Of a stretch of DNA of 64,000 bases, positions 26,601-39,594 are shown piece by piece (position 1 is the stretch's first letter; every line of letters begins with the position of its first letter). The stretch lies in NCBI RefSeq assembly GCF_050436995.1, contig NC_134753.1:12710001-12774000 (forward strand), in the 5' to 3' direction. The notes under the pieces were generated by a model. That model saw nothing but the letters and a program-made list of their open reading frames with translations, was not told where the DNA came from and searched no databases. The translations under genes and the position numbers were made by a program. Origin of the DNA: Anticarsia gemmatalis. Lineage: Eukaryota; Arthropoda; Insecta; Lepidoptera; Erebidae.

Positions 26601-28174
26601 GAACGAAGCGTTTGTTTACTATGATATAATAGATAATAGTAAAGTCATCTTTCTTATCTACCTTAGGTGTGAATAGCAACTATCTTACTAATAAATTTAA
26701 TGTCGTATTAGCTCTGATCAGTAACACTGTGTTAGGTACCTTTTAATCAAAATAGGAGCAGTAACGAATATGTGACTGAAGACGAAGTTTTTTAATAGGA
26801 CAGGAAAAAAAAATATAGCAGAAAATGGTGACTGTTGACTTAATATTTTTTTCTTAGGCTATACTTAATCTTAAGTTTCAATGATTATCCCATACCGCAA
26901 AAGGTGGAGTCAGGCTATGATAGCATTTATGTACTCGTATTTCGCGACGGTAAATAATTACGGGCGCCTCCGCGTGCATATTCCTGTGTTCTCCTATGAG
27001 TGATATTTTCGTCTTTACATTTAGTATCAAATTTTTCATTCATTTTCAGTTTCACAAAACGCCTCCCGCTACCGCTGTTACCTTAAGCAGCGTACTCACA
27101 ATCGGCTATACCGGTTTATGCTCTTTTTAGCGCGTCGGAAAGAGCACGGCGTCTTCGAGCGAGCAGCTGCGAACGCTCCTACTGGACGAATGTTATAATA
27201 TTATATGTTGTTTACTTTTTAAAAGATGACGCAAGGGAATTTTTAAAATGTTTGTTAAATTTGTTGAAGCTTTGAAAGGGGTGGGTGGTTACTGGTCATA
27301 TTGGGCCTTGTATTATATAACTTAACCTTAATTGACGAAAAAAAGAATTACCTATTTGAAATATAGCATTAAAAAATTCATATAATTTAAAAACACTTAA
27401 ATGGAAAATCCAATCAGATTATAACTATGAATTTGTAGCTTCCGATGTTAAAAATAACGATCAAATATGTAGTTAATTAAACAGCATGAATGCAAAGCAT
27501 TCGTCATAAAATTTCGACCAAATAACATTTCAACACAAAACTTTTATAAACTCCCACAAAACAGATTATCGTACAAAACAACACTGTCATATGAAAACGC
27601 TGAAATTCCCTCAAATATGAAACAAAACCGAGTACCAATATGATTGGGCATGAAACATTCACATATAGACAATTCCACACAAGCCGGTGTGCATATTTAG
27701 CGAGGCTACGCAAGTGTCAAGCGTCCAATCGATAGTGTGAACCGGGCCTAACGCCGCCGGCACGCAAATCTGTGTTACGGCTATATAGTGATCTGTAAGG
27801 ACGATTTAGAATGATTGTGTCGTGTTAATGTCGATGACTTTATGTTTACAAATAACAGTCGAACGAATGTTAGTCTTATTCGTTAAAACTTTTAACATAC
27901 ATTGAATATTTAAATTTTAATGCCTCATAAGGTACACAAGATAATTGATGTTATGTATTTTTATATAGTCCGATTTTAAAAAAGAATTTTCCCAGCTACA
28001 CAACATTGTACCTTTGCAAAAGTTAGCTGAAGGGCGATTTAAATAAGTATTTTGAAGAACTGAAAACCTAAATAAATATTTTGCCATATAGGCAACATGA
28101 CTTGTTTGGTCACAACGACGTCGGTTTCACATAATTATATTATTAATTTAGAATGCTTATATAACTACACTTAC
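23691..28174. other. Non-coding DNA, downstream intron of candidate gene
   Basis: If the exon at 28175-28263 is real, this is the beginning of its 3' intron on the minus strand. Patches of higher G+C occur near 23890-24260 and 27060-27180. A lone relative of the 139-bp repeat anchor lies at 25903-25919. No further exon with both splice sites was found. Confidence 0.45.
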
Positions 28175-28263
28175 GTGAATATCCTTCTCCGACCATGATG
28201 AGAGCTGGTGCCAGCCCATAAGAGGTGAGGGCCTCCAGCTCCAGGAGATCTGTGAGCTCCAGT
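28175..28263 (-). CDS. Internal coding exon of an unrecognised host gene
   Basis: On the minus strand the acceptor CTTTTTTTTGTCCACAG is followed by 89 bases and the donor GTAAGTG. A branch-point-like TTAAC lies about 20 bases before the acceptor. Base composition is over 50% G+C against an AT-rich background. All three frames are open, but one has the best codon usage (many CTG, GAG, CTC, GCC, ATC) and reads LELTDLLELEALTSYGLAPA and then LIMVGEGYS. In that frame the exon begins in phase 2 and ends in phase 1. The peptide is leucine- and acid-rich and I recognise no family. The gene would run right to left, with possible upstream exons at 42912-42974 and 44256-44296. The next exon downstream was not found here. 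Confidence 0.6.
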
Positions 28264-28339
28264 CTGTGGACAAAAAAAAGTTAATAAGACAAAATATATA
28301 AAAATTAAAGACGCATAATTTTATTCTTCGTGAAAAATT

Positions 28340-28396
28340 TTGTTTATTTTCTTGTACCGAATCCTAAGTTAGGATCCGATACAAGACAATAAACAA
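28340..28396. repeat. Long palindrome 1 (28-bp arms)
   Basis: Positions 28340-28367 pair with 28369-28396 with three mismatches around a single central base. In RNA this would be a strong hairpin. It lies immediately next to a second palindrome and about 75 bases upstream, in minus-strand sense, of the acceptor of the exon at 28175-28263. Confidence 0.85.
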
Positions 28397-28431
28397 TACT
28401 AAAAGGTTAGGATTCCTAACCTTTTAGTATT
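28395..28431. repeat. Perfect palindrome 2 (18-bp arms)
   Basis: 28395-28412 is the exact reverse complement of 28414-28431 around one central T; the arm reads AATACTAAAAGGTTAGGA. It overlaps the end of palindrome 1 by two bases, and both centres contain CCTAA/TTAGG. The pair may be a small fold-back (MITE-like) insertion or an intronic RNA structure. Confidence 0.85.
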
Positions 28432-28636
28432 AATAAGAAAACATTTTTATTAAGTTTATGCTATGTTTGTTCTTTAAGTCGAGCATTTAAAAGAAATACA
28501 AAGAATTTTATACGAAATGTGATAGGAATGTGTATTCTATTTTATCTGCCGAAGACTTTATTTTATAGGAAAATATAATTACAAACTAAAACACTGTGAT
28601 AGACGGCTAGAAGAAATTATTTCAAATAAATAATCA

Positions 28637-28960
28637 AGAGCATGTGATAGCCGAGTGGTATAAGTTGACACCTCCCTCGCCAGTGGTCGCAGGTTCGAAT
28701 CCGAGGCAACACACCAATGACTTTTCGAAGTTATGTGTGTATTAGAAATAATTATCACATGCTCCAACGGTGAAGGAAAACATCGTGAGGAAACCTTGCA
28801 TGCCTAAAATTTGTTTCATACATTTATTGAGGGCATGCAAAGTCCCCAACCCGCACTTGGCCAGCGTGGTGGACTTAAGGCCTAACCCCTCCCTCATTAC
28901 GGGAGGAGACCCTTGCCCAGCAGTGGGACAGTAATGGGTTAAATTTATTTATTATTATAA
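28637..28960 (+). mobile_element. tRNA-derived SINE, near full length (family A)
   Basis: The tRNA-like head carries an A box TAGCCGAGTGG at 28648-28658 and a B box GGTTCGAATCC at 28692-28702, both matching pol III internal promoter consensus. The body runs through GGTGAAGGAAAACATCGTG and GGCATGCAAAGTCCCC to GTAATGGGTTAAATTTA and an AT-rich tail. It matches the minus-strand copy at 13446-13757 almost throughout. It lies antisense to, and in the upstream intron of, the candidate gene. The 62-codon minus-strand ORF here is a shadow. Confidence 0.9.
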
Positions 28961-31900
28961 TCATTGATTTATCGATAGTTCATCAACTATATATGGCGCA
29001 TCTTCGACCGGAGGCACCGGTTGACTTGAAATGATCCTGTGACCGTAATGGGTTAAGTTTATAAATAAACTGTTATTTTAACACTTTTACACAAAACACT
29101 TGCACAAATTCTACTCCAACATATTAACAAGTCCACATTAAAGTCCCAAAAAGGCATCCTACAAACTTAGTACATTAAACTACAAACAAGTTGCGCAGAC
29201 GAACTGCTTTAAATGCATCACACGTAACAGTCTATCGTTCTGAAACTGTACTCGCTCACGTAACGCTTAATGCCTAGACAGACTGTAATCTTGTCATATC
29301 TACTCAAGTTGAATTACGACAGAAATAAAGATGCTTTAGAAAGGTAGCTTTTTTGCGAGTGTATTTCTTTGGTGGGGTAGAATTATAAAGCAACAAATGA
29401 ACCAGCTATAATAATAATCTAGGTAGTCAGTTTTTGAAGTTTAAGTGTCTAATGCAGTCAGGATTTTACCCGTTTCTGAGTTTTCTTTTATAATAATCAT
29501 CATCATCATCATTGGACGGTGGCCATCTATTGCAGATAATTCAGGTGGCGTCAGACAGAGGAATATTTGTAATAGAGGAACAACTTCGTTCGTGGCTTAA
29601 AAGGGAGGCCTAATGCGGGAGCGATATTCTCGACTCGCAGTTTAGGTAGTTTATAATAATATGTCAGTTATAAATTAAAAATCATTACATCGATTAATTG
29701 TAATGGAATTTTTATAAAACATAAAGATTGCTTAAATTATTATCCATTTCCTAAAATTTACTTTTCTTCTTAATCGGTTCTACAGTTTCACCCAAAACGG
29801 AAAAAAACAGATAGAGCATTTCTTTCCACATAATAACTTTATTATGATTACTAATGAAATAAAGTAAACTATGAATGTGGTGAAAAGGTTTTGTAGCCGA
29901 GATGAATGTGGTAGGTTACAACATGCTACCTTTTCTTCGCTACGCCAACGCTACGCACTAACCTACGCTGACTTTCATTTGATTTCTGCCTACGCGTCGC
30001 CTTTAGTGTACATCCGTAACGCTTTTATAATATGACCTTTAAAGAAACTGATAAATAGACATAATTGTACCTAATATTTCAGTACTAATGATAAAAGACT
30101 ACTTTAGAAACTTTAAAACCTTTTAGAGTCTTTCTTAAGGCTATTACTACAAAACTACATTTACAGTCTGCTGAATACAAAAGGAGTATAATGCATTGCG
30201 TAGTGGTAGCAAAGTGATGAAACTTCACGCACTTGAACCAACTGCATGACGGACATCAATAATTAAAATTAACAAATTAATAGAATATATTAAATATCCA
30301 ATTTACCCGATAATTACGGATTTTTCAATACCATTTTGAAACGCATCCAATTAAAATGTAAATATCACTTCACCATCAACTTTCCAACGCCTTTCAAACT
30401 TATCGGAGTGCGAACTAAAACCGACCCATGAATAATACATGTGCTGCCATCTGTTATTTTAAACAGGGAACGACGTCTTCGGAGTTTTAATATTACATTA
30501 CTGTTTTAATATAGAATAATTATGGTAATGCCCGACGTTGTAAGCAATGGAAATGAAAATCGTTGAAGTTTTACTTGTAGGCTAAATAGTTTGTTACTCG
30601 GGTTTGAGATTTACAAATTGAGATGGGAATTCATTTTTTATTTGAAGAATTTGAAAATTCTTAGTTTTCATTCCGAATATTCTTTGGGGAATCGTAAGAT
30701 AGCTCTTGAAAACGTGTGCGTAAGCTTGGAAAAAAAGCGATATTTACCTTTGCATTTGTAACCATTATTATTTTAAGCAAATAATATAACGTAGTACTAA
30801 AGTAATACTCTTCAAGTACAAGATTCTGGTGTAACGTATCATTTAATGACAGATAGCTGTAGAAACCACTACAGAAATTAGCATTATGAACGACCTGTGA
30901 TTAATAGTCGTCAAAATTTTGGCCAAACTGAACAAAAGAAGGTAATTTCGTACACGATGGTCCCATCTAAGAGCTGCTTATGCAAAAATGCAATTTTATC
31001 ACTAAAACACTGTAATCTAAAGCATTAAAGTCACAATCACACAAATCCCAAATCCAACTATCCTTAACTAACACCTACTTAACTTTCTTTATCCTTTCCA
31101 TTCGTAGAAACGCAGATGCAATTCCAAGTAGGCGGTACCCCCGACAGATTCCGAACGCGTCCCGAACAAATCCGATAACACGTCACACCGAAACTCGCAG
31201 ACTCAATTTCAAGAACACGATTACTCCACGATAGGAACAAGAGTTGAATGTTAGAGTACCTGCTTCATGTTTTTAGTTGTTGTGTTAACTGTGTGTGATA
31301 GTTGGAAAACGAATTTTGTAGGAAGTAGAGAAGTTAGGTAGTTCTGTTGAGAAATTATACAGAAACCATTTTAAAACAGAGAAGACTACGTCTTTCTATC
31401 TGTCCGCATATTCGCTTTCATGACCTGATACTTGGCTGTATCAATAAATTTCCTTTAAAAACTGCATAGTTAGAGACACGTGGTCAAAGATTAGCATCAG
31501 CTAGTAGTCCATTGTCATAAATGAGCTTCGATTGAAATTAATTAAAAAACTAAATAAATTTTTGTACCACACGGCAAGTTGCTAAAATCGGTCTCTAAAT
31601 CACAATATATTCTGATTTACTTAATCTGTTCCTATCACATTACTAACCCAAAATATGTCAAACAAGCCATAATTTGCACAGATAGCCGTCGGCCCAATCA
31701 TCTTTAACATTCATTGTTTCTTCCGCAGCAGTTGGCTTACAAAAACTCCCACAAATTCGACCGAAACTATCCCCAAAACACAATACAGTCCATATTGTAT
31801 AGAACAGACACATACAGTAAACATATCCTCGTGTTATAAAAATCAACTGAGCACGACTGGTTCGTAACTCGCGAGGACAGACTAAAAACGAAGCCTATTT

Positions 31901-33230
31901 ATGTTCCCGTGCAGGTTTTAAGTCCTTTATTTATTTTGGTGGACTTTTTGAATAGGAGGGGTAACTGAAACTGGCCTTTTTTTGTCTGCATAGTACAGGA
32001 TTTTGGCCAGTTTTTATAAAGTAAATATAATTTATTTGTGAAAATTTTACAAAAAAAATATACGTTCCGTTTTAGTCAAAATTACGCCCACCCAAATTTT
32101 TTTTGTTCTAGAATATTTCCAGTTTTAAAATAGTCAATATTGCAGTCAAAGTTTATTCCACTGCAGTACTATAGATGCAACATTCTACTCGTAAAAAACC
32201 AAGCAACAACAGACTATTAGAAACACCTGCGAACAGTATCTATATTACTTCAAACGCCTTCCAATAATTCGATAAAATAAACAGAAGCAAACAATACAAT
32301 TTTAATGAGGCAAGCAGAACGTTTTTACAGCCGAATATCTTCAAAGCGAAAGCCATAACATGGCTTAACAGCATGTAACGGAGAGGCCCGAAACACTAAA
32401 ATAAACAAAGAAATAAAAGTCCCAAAAGGATTTGCAGCAAGTACCCTCAAAATCACAATTCAGCCTTTTTGCGATTACATAATATCGGTAATATCGGCTT
32501 TTGCGAAATTCAATAATACCGATGCTCGTAAAAGGGTGGGGAAAAAACGGTATTTGGCCCACTAAACCGTTATTGTCAACCGCTGAAAATAACTGGGATG
32601 TTTTCTTGTTATTTCATTTTAAAAGGTCCGCGGTAAATGTTCGCTAAAACTGCTAGGGTAGGTGGAAATTTTTGTTATCCTACACGGATAGGTGCGTATT
32701 TTTTTGTAAATTAGAGAATGTGCTTTTTTCATTTTCACGCAATTTTGTAAATAAAATATTATTTTATTACAATTTTATACACAGTACAACTAAAATGATA
32801 CAACTATGCTTTTTTCATAATTTCATAATATTGTATGCATGTTATTGTTTATTACTACTACACTTTTTGAGGGCTCGCAAAGTTTTCCCTACAGTGGCAG
32901 TAATAGGTTAAAAAATAAGGAAGTTTCAATGCCGGATGTTGTAAACTCTTATTTCTTCTCATTAATAATAGTAGGTGCATAACTTCATCACTTGCACTGC
33001 ACACCTTCCAAATTGCATAAATCAGTTGAAATAAAACATTTGTATAGTAACAGTAGTTCGGCTCGCACACACCACAAATTGTCCGTATTGCTTATTTACG
33101 TGCGGGCTGCACCTGCCTTGCTATTGGGCGTTTCGTTATTGTAGCGAAGGATGTTTGTGGTTCAAAATTGAGGGGTAGAGGTGTGAGGAAAAGGATAAAA
33201 ATTGATGGCAAATAATATGAAAGGTACAAC
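28961..33230. other. Long intron-like non-coding DNA
   Basis: No exon signals. An ATC microsatellite at about 29487-29505 precedes GGACGGTGGCCATCT, which resembles decayed repeat sequence. Islands at about 29930-30010 and 31090-31215 are richer in G+C but carry no gene. Short ORFs such as 31658-31846 and 32365-32562 lack support. Confidence 0.45.
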
Positions 33231-33440
33231 TCCATACTAATATTATAAATATAACAGGGTGTCTGCTATGCTGTCACAGCTAAATGATAACAATATTCTG
33301 CAAGTTACGGCACACAAAGAATCGCTAGTTAATTATTTTATATAAGAAGAAACACTTTTACAAAGAAGGAGACGGCTAAACCATGGAACCGAATTTCATA
33401 AAATATTATGGAGATAGTTAAAGACCTGGGGGGTAATTGT
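33231..33440 (+). mobile_element. Decayed Helitron-like fragment
   Basis: Starts TCCATACTAATATTATAAAT, a 5' terminus typical of lepidopteran Helitrons. It continues with GTCTGCTATGCTGTCAC and, about 110 bases on, GACGGCTAAACCATGGAACC and TATGGAGATAGTTAAAGACC. These blocks occur in this order in such elements as I remember them. The spacing is disturbed by an insertion, no 3' CTRR end was found and the preceding base is C, not A. Confidence 0.45.
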
Positions 33441-33509
33441 GCATCTGTTGACAGCATCTCAGTAGACAACTATCAGCTGCTATGCTGTACATTGTTTTTT
33501 TTTTAGATT

Positions 33510-33880
33510 ATAGTGATCAACACGTTATTTTAAAGCAGCAATAAATGAATAGTGACCATCAATTTGACGTACACTAGTCGTCAACAAATACGTAATACGC
33601 ATACTGAGTTAAAACAGGTTACGTTTTTGGAAAAAGCTCACTGCAGCTCTTTTTTATTTTACTCAAGTTTTTATTTGGATCCACGTGGTTTATCTAGAAG
33701 AAGAAGTACATTGCAGTCAGCTATAAGTTTCAAAATAGCCTCTAAATCATCACAAATTCCTTCACATTTCATTCACATAGACAATGCAATGCTCTTTATA
33801 GTTCAATCATTCACCTGGCTGTGGCTACTATTAACATATGAATGGAGCTTGATGGAAATTGTAAGCCTTGTATTTTAGCT
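33510..33880. other. Possible old transposon remnant with ORFs on both strands
   Basis: A 108-codon plus-strand frame (33552-33878) overlaps a short minus-strand frame of 33 codons, from about 33770 to 33671. The latter has ordinary-looking codon use and begins MKCEGICDDLEAILKL after an in-frame stop. Neither has splice sites, a domain or a recognised relative. GTCGTCAACAAATACG near 33578 looks like repeat sequence I have seen in moth genomes, but I cannot name the element. Confidence 0.2.
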
Positions 33881-36444
33881 CCCTTGCCACCGCTGTGAAG
33901 CACATTAGGGATGGTTTCTAACCTAAATAGATATGAGAGTGCATAAGTTGTTTCACAGTTTGCAGAGATGGGTATTAAATACGTCCTTTTGATGAAATGT
34001 TTATCAATTTTGTATGCTTTTTGGTGTTTAGTTCATAGAAACGTGAAAAATGTATTTTTGTTATCGTTGCTTTAAATTCACTTTGGAACCAATTTTCTAT
34101 CACCAGATTTTTATTCTGTCCCTAGTTATGTCGTAGAAACAGTTTTCTTTTGTTTGTGTGTTTTAAATACATCCAAATTGTTGGTTGTGTAAATTATTTC
34201 CTGATGATGGAAAATTGTACACTATAGTGCATCAATTTAGATTAGAGCCCTGTATTCAGGGTTCGCGGCTGTCGGCGGCATACAAATTCATAATTTAGAA
34301 CAAAAGTGACCCGTAAACTTATGTAGCTGACGATGGTACGTTTGCACAGGTACTATATTTTGGAAATACATAGAAATATTAATGTAAATCTAGATTAATC
34401 GTGCAAGACTCTCTACGAAGTTGTCGTACTACATGCTTTGAGAGAAATTAAATAAAACTGCTGTATTTAACACTAAAAATAAAGTACCACAATAAAACAA
34501 CACAGCACCCTTCTCCAATTCAATTCTCAACCCTAAAACAGCCATAACTTGTAAATAAAGTAAACGATACAATAAAACGCAATCAAACAAGTAAGCTAAT
34601 ATCGTTTCTCAAGTTCCCTCCCCACTGTAACTGCTTGTACTAACTTAATTTGATGACATCAATCAGCTTGCAATGGCACGACTGCGATGAGCAACGCTAT
34701 CTGTTCTCTATTGTACATTTTTGTGTTAAATAAGTAAAAAATATATTGCTCGCGAATGTCTTGTGGAAGTTACAGTTCATGTCAAAATATTTCCTGTTTG
34801 TTTTTATGTGTGTGAAAATTTAATGCCTTTTTTTCTATATAATGCTTGCTTTATGCTATGTGTGACTTAGCGGAGGATAAGATCATAAGTTAAAGTTTTT
34901 CCTCCATTCACCTCTATCAACCATTTACTTTGTCGTTACCTCTTGAAAAACATTTTAGCGTTTTGACTCACTCACTTAGCAATTTACATTAATAGGTATC
35001 TACTCAATTCGTACCTTTTCATAAAATGCCTACACCCTAGTTCATACTCTTTGCAAAGTCATGTACGTTATACCTAATTCTTTTGGTATTTTTTATAGCA
35101 TGTTAATGATAGTTTATATATTTTTGAATTTTAATCATTAATGCGTATACTTATTTCTTCATATATGGATTTTGTAACCTGAAATAAAATTATTATATTT
35201 GATTTGCATAACTACAAACACTATGAAATATAACTATGTATATAAGCCACAAGTACTATCAATCGATCTGAATCTGTGCTTACTGTATTAAACCCTAGGC
35301 CCGCGCTGGCTGAGTGAACGTAGCGATTTGTAATCTCACCATTAGTGGAATGTATCGTGCTTGGCGGCGTAGGCCTGCCAACAGATGGTACACTGGACAA
35401 GATACACGGATGTATAGGATAGACAACTGGTTTGTTGAGAATTAGTAGTATTTCAATGACTTTCGAACGACTGTCAATAATAAACTCAATATTGACTACT
35501 AGGTTCATAAAGTTTCTAAAATAATAGAGAAAAAAACCTTCATAAAGTAGTAATTATTGTGTAGTGGTGGTCGTATCATAGAAGCAGATAAAAGGAGGAA
35601 ATTACGGAATTTTTTAAGGCACAAGATTTTTTGAGTCAGCAGGTAAATATGAATATCTTTTTTATCTTTCTTACACTTAGACCATCTATTCTAAAGTATA
35701 CAACGATATACTTAGATTGACTTCTACCCACAGCAATATACCTGCAACTGCTATAGTGCTATTATATTATCGATTGTCATCATGAAAATACTACCAGTCT
35801 TTTTTCAAACGAAATTTATGCAAAACCTATACTAAGTCTCACAATTTACTGGTAGCAATTAAACAAATCACCAAATCTTTGGACATTGGAATCACGTACG
35901 AAACTTTGTTGTAACTTCAGTCACGCCTCAGGCTTCAATCAATCAAAACTTGAAGTCTCCGCTTACATCCTATTAGTACACGTAGAACGTTATACGAACA
36001 CATAATAGCCCTTGTTGCTAGCAATTGGAGTATATTAGCTACTGCAAGAGAATCTGGATGCAGTAGACGTGGGTTGTTGGTTTCAAAATGTTCAGTGCTG
36101 TTGTCTACCTTGAAGCTGCTTTGATTAAGAATGTTCCAGAAATTTTATGAAAATCAAATAAGTAACAATTTTACTAAATGTGTTGTTGCGTTAACATGAG
36201 TTTAGAGGAATCTTTTTGTACTGTTCTAATGCCTATGTGAATGTGACAATATTGAGCAAATGTTTCTGAATTTTTCTTTCCGAATTGCCCTATGAAGATC
36301 ACGCCAGTTTTTCAAAACTGTGTAAAATGTTCGTCGGGATGGATTATTTTGTGTCAAAATTGATATACCTTGGTAATATGAACCTACCTGTTTTCGTCCC
36401 ATTAAAAAAAACAATTATAGTTAAGCAGAACATTGACGACAGTG
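33881..36444. other. Non-coding DNA
   Basis: AT-rich. A G+C-richer patch at about 35295-35410 lies inside a 95-codon minus-strand frame without splice sites. Nothing else recognised. Confidence 0.5.
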
Positions 36445-36690
36445 ATAAATAAATAAATAAATAAATATTATGGGACAACTCACACACGGTCATTTGATTC
36501 CAAACTAAGCAGAGCTTGTACTATGTTAACCAAATAACTGATAAACATACTTATATACTTCTAAATACATACTTATATAGATACATTAACATCCAGGCTC
36601 AGAACAAATACTCGTGCTCATCACACAAAGATTTGTCCCGGGTGGGATTCGAACCCACCACACGCGGCGCTATGGTTGTTGCGGCGATAT
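36445..36690 (-). mobile_element. tRNA-derived SINE with AAAT-repeat tail (family B)
   Basis: On the minus strand the head contains GCGCCGCGTGTGGTGGG and the pol III B box GGTTCGAATCC (plus positions 36645-36655). The body follows and the element ends in TTTA repeats (plus-strand AAAT run from about 36447 to 36468). A fragment of its 3' part recurs on the plus strand at 47409-47450. The overlapping 80- and 119-codon ORFs here are generated by the element and its flank. Confidence 0.85.
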
Positions 36691-39594
36691 GGATTCTAAT
36701 GTACACTGTCAAACATTCTGTAGAAATCGCTTTCAAATGTATCGCTAATTCTTTATAGGACGCTCCTATTGGTCTTTTTGGTAAGTCCACCGAACATCCC
36801 GGCAACATGTCGCATAACAAGGCACAAGGAATAAAGAAGGGAGGGGGGACACAGGCGGGACAATTAGGATCGCAATTAGAGGGCAGTATGTTGGAGATTA
36901 CGACCGCACACTCCACAGAGATTCGCATTCCAGTGTCGGGAATAACAAAGCTTGCCAAGTAACTATTAAGACGTTCTGAACTCCGGGCCTCGGTTTATGG
37001 CCCCTCAAATTGCACTTGTATTTTTGTGTTAAAATTGTTATTGTTATCTAGGATTTGTTGCGCTTTTTTTCCGCTGAATTTTGGTACAGTTTGCATCTGC
37101 TCTTCAAAACGTGCTGGGTTTTATGTGGGAGTGAAACATGATGATTAATAGCTTCTAACTTCTATGCTACTCTGATGTTTAGTCAATTTTCTTAATGTTT
37201 TTATTTCTAATGGGTCACAAAATCATAAAATTAATGTTTTCCTTTACAGTTCAACAGAACTTGACGGAAAATCTAATGATCAAAACGTTTCTAAAAGTGT
37301 AATTACTTCATCAACTATTTTCAAAATATCTGTAGTACAAACGGACACCCCTTTTTTTATCTCATAAGTAACATACAACACCACTGGCCATTATGGTATC
37401 ATACTCGTATTCAAAGATTCTTGTACAATACATACTACAGCGTAACCTTTTTACGTATTTTTCTTCAGCACGTGATTTGTGAGTCCTTTTCAATATTCTA
37501 CTACCAAAAACCCACCAATTGAATAGTACTAAGCACCAAAAAACAAAATCTCTGCCGTCCGTTCCCAGCGGTTAGACGAACGAGTGATTTTAATATAGGA
37601 AAGTAGATGCATCCGTCCATACGCCAGAAATGTAGGGAGTTGCAATATTTTTAAATTTGTTTCAGTTGAGACTGACTTAGCATGAATATGCGAATTGAAT
37701 TGTCGTGCGAGTATGCAAATCACTGGATTTGTATTTCGTTTAGAATATGTTGTTTTAAATTAGGTTTCTTTGTATTTAAATATAGAGAAGTTATGTTGTA
37801 GCTTTGATATTTCTTTTAACATTGTTGGTACAAATATGTTTATATTCTTTAGCAAATGAATGAAAGGATCTTTCAAGATCTGATTTATCTTTGTCACATT
37901 TGGATGCATATAAATTAAAGCCTGCTTGCTTAGCTTCAATGAAACCATATAGGTATATTAACACTATAACAGTAAATTATTTTTTTCTTGAATGTGTCTA
38001 TTTCTGTATCCCACTGCTGAGCAAAGGCCTAAACACTATTGCCTACTATATTACTACTTACAACAAAAATCATGGCCTGAAACATTGAATAAAGATACCT
38101 TAAATATGTAAAAGAAAATACCAGCCTCTGAAAGCCGCCTATTCCACAAAACGAATTTTCATATAATCTTTATTTAGACGATTGTCAGAGAATTTACGGC
38201 TGAAATATTTGTTTGGTAAACACTATTCATCTTTATCTCTTAGAAGCGGCTTTCGTTAAATTATTAGAGTTCCGGAATTAAATCTACGTTTTATCTGACC
38301 TTAGGACTGGATTTCTGGAAATTATTCGCCGTTACCGATTTAATTTTGGGACGTAGGCAGTTTTTGGGTAATCCTTTGTAAGACGGTTTATTTATTAGAA
38401 CTAAAACCCGAAGTAAGTTAAATTATAAAATCGATGGAATTGATAGTGTGTACCTGAAGTAATATGTGTATGGAAAAAATCCTATTCCTCTTTAAGTTAT
38501 CAAAAATGTCGCTGAACAAAATGAATCAATGAAAAGCGTGATTGATATTTATTTTTATCAATTATTTGTGATTGTAAATTACGTAAATATAGTTACCGTA
38601 GTGTAGTTTATAAATCAAATGACGTTAAAGAAAAACTTATTAACTTATAGACACATTGCTCACCTTATACGTGAGAAATAACACGTAACGTTTTGTTAAT
38701 AGCTGTAGTACCCTAGCATTGCCTATTATTTTCAAATATAAACGACCGTTCCTTCTCGATGGCCACCTACCGAGCGATTTGAACAGCTGTGAAGATCTTT
38801 TACTTTCCCTGCGTTCATGCCTACCAAAAACAATGTAATATTGCAATATATTACTTGATTGATTACAAGATTTGTTGTTTTTCATTTAATTTTGATAGAT
38901 AGGCAAAGAAATGGAAAGAGAGAGATTGTTTTATTTTCTTTCATGTTTTACCAAGAAATACAATATATACCGCCGTTTTCTCAGCACGGTTGGTTCAAAT
39001 ATTTTTATCACATTTTCTTTTCAAAGTTTCGATGCAGCGTTGTTAACAAATCGTCGCGAAAACTGACATAAATTAGGCTTCAGAAAATACTAGTAAAAAG
39101 TAAATACTTACCAAAACAGACTTGTATAAACATTTAAACACATTTCTACCTGCACCCTTTATGCGAAGCTTCGTCCAGCGAATTCCGGTCGCATCTGCTT
39201 TTTATGTAGAACCGAATGTATATTTGTCATGGTAATTTGAATTTACTCGCATGCACCCCTTTGAAATGCAAGGTTTTAAACATGCTACGGTTTTTTTTTC
39301 ACGGACTACGAAACAAATGGAAATGAGGGCTGATTTCGGTGAAAATATTTTAAGTCCGTTGGTAATTATCATTTTGTCCAAGTGAATTTAAAAGGTCGGG
39401 GAATTACATTATTGCTGATTTTATGACTTGTCATTTGCAGTCAATTTATCAGATACAACAATTCTATCATACTTACATAAATAATATAATTAAGCCTGTT
39501 TTACCCGAAGGTTTAGACAGAAGTGTATGAAATACATCTACGTTTCACCGTTAACAATGTTAGTCGCATATAATAGGGAGCGAGCTTATTGCTA
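36691..39594. other. Non-coding DNA with G+C-richer patches
   Basis: The flank at 36755-36955 and the stretch 38130-38400 have raised G+C but no exon signals. A fragment ATCCCACTGCTGAGCAAAGG at about 38008 resembles the 3' end of SINE family A. At 38668 a donor-like GTGAGC on the minus strand follows an 81-codon frame without a convincing acceptor. A GTAAGT donor on the minus strand near 39109 also lacks a good acceptor. Confidence 0.45.

Noticed and set aside
28640..28712. A genuine tRNA gene
   Set aside because: A and B boxes are present, but acceptor and anticodon stems do not form and the sequence continues into a SINE body with a second copy at 13446-13757.
36599..36958. 119-codon minus-strand ORF
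   Set aside because: Its C-terminal third is the translated tRNA head of SINE family B and the rest is unique flank without coding signs.
39072..39200. Minus-strand exon ending at the GTAAGT donor near 39109
   Set aside because: One frame is open for 27 codons, but neither AAAGCAG nor GTGCAG is preceded by a pyrimidine tract, so there is no believable acceptor.
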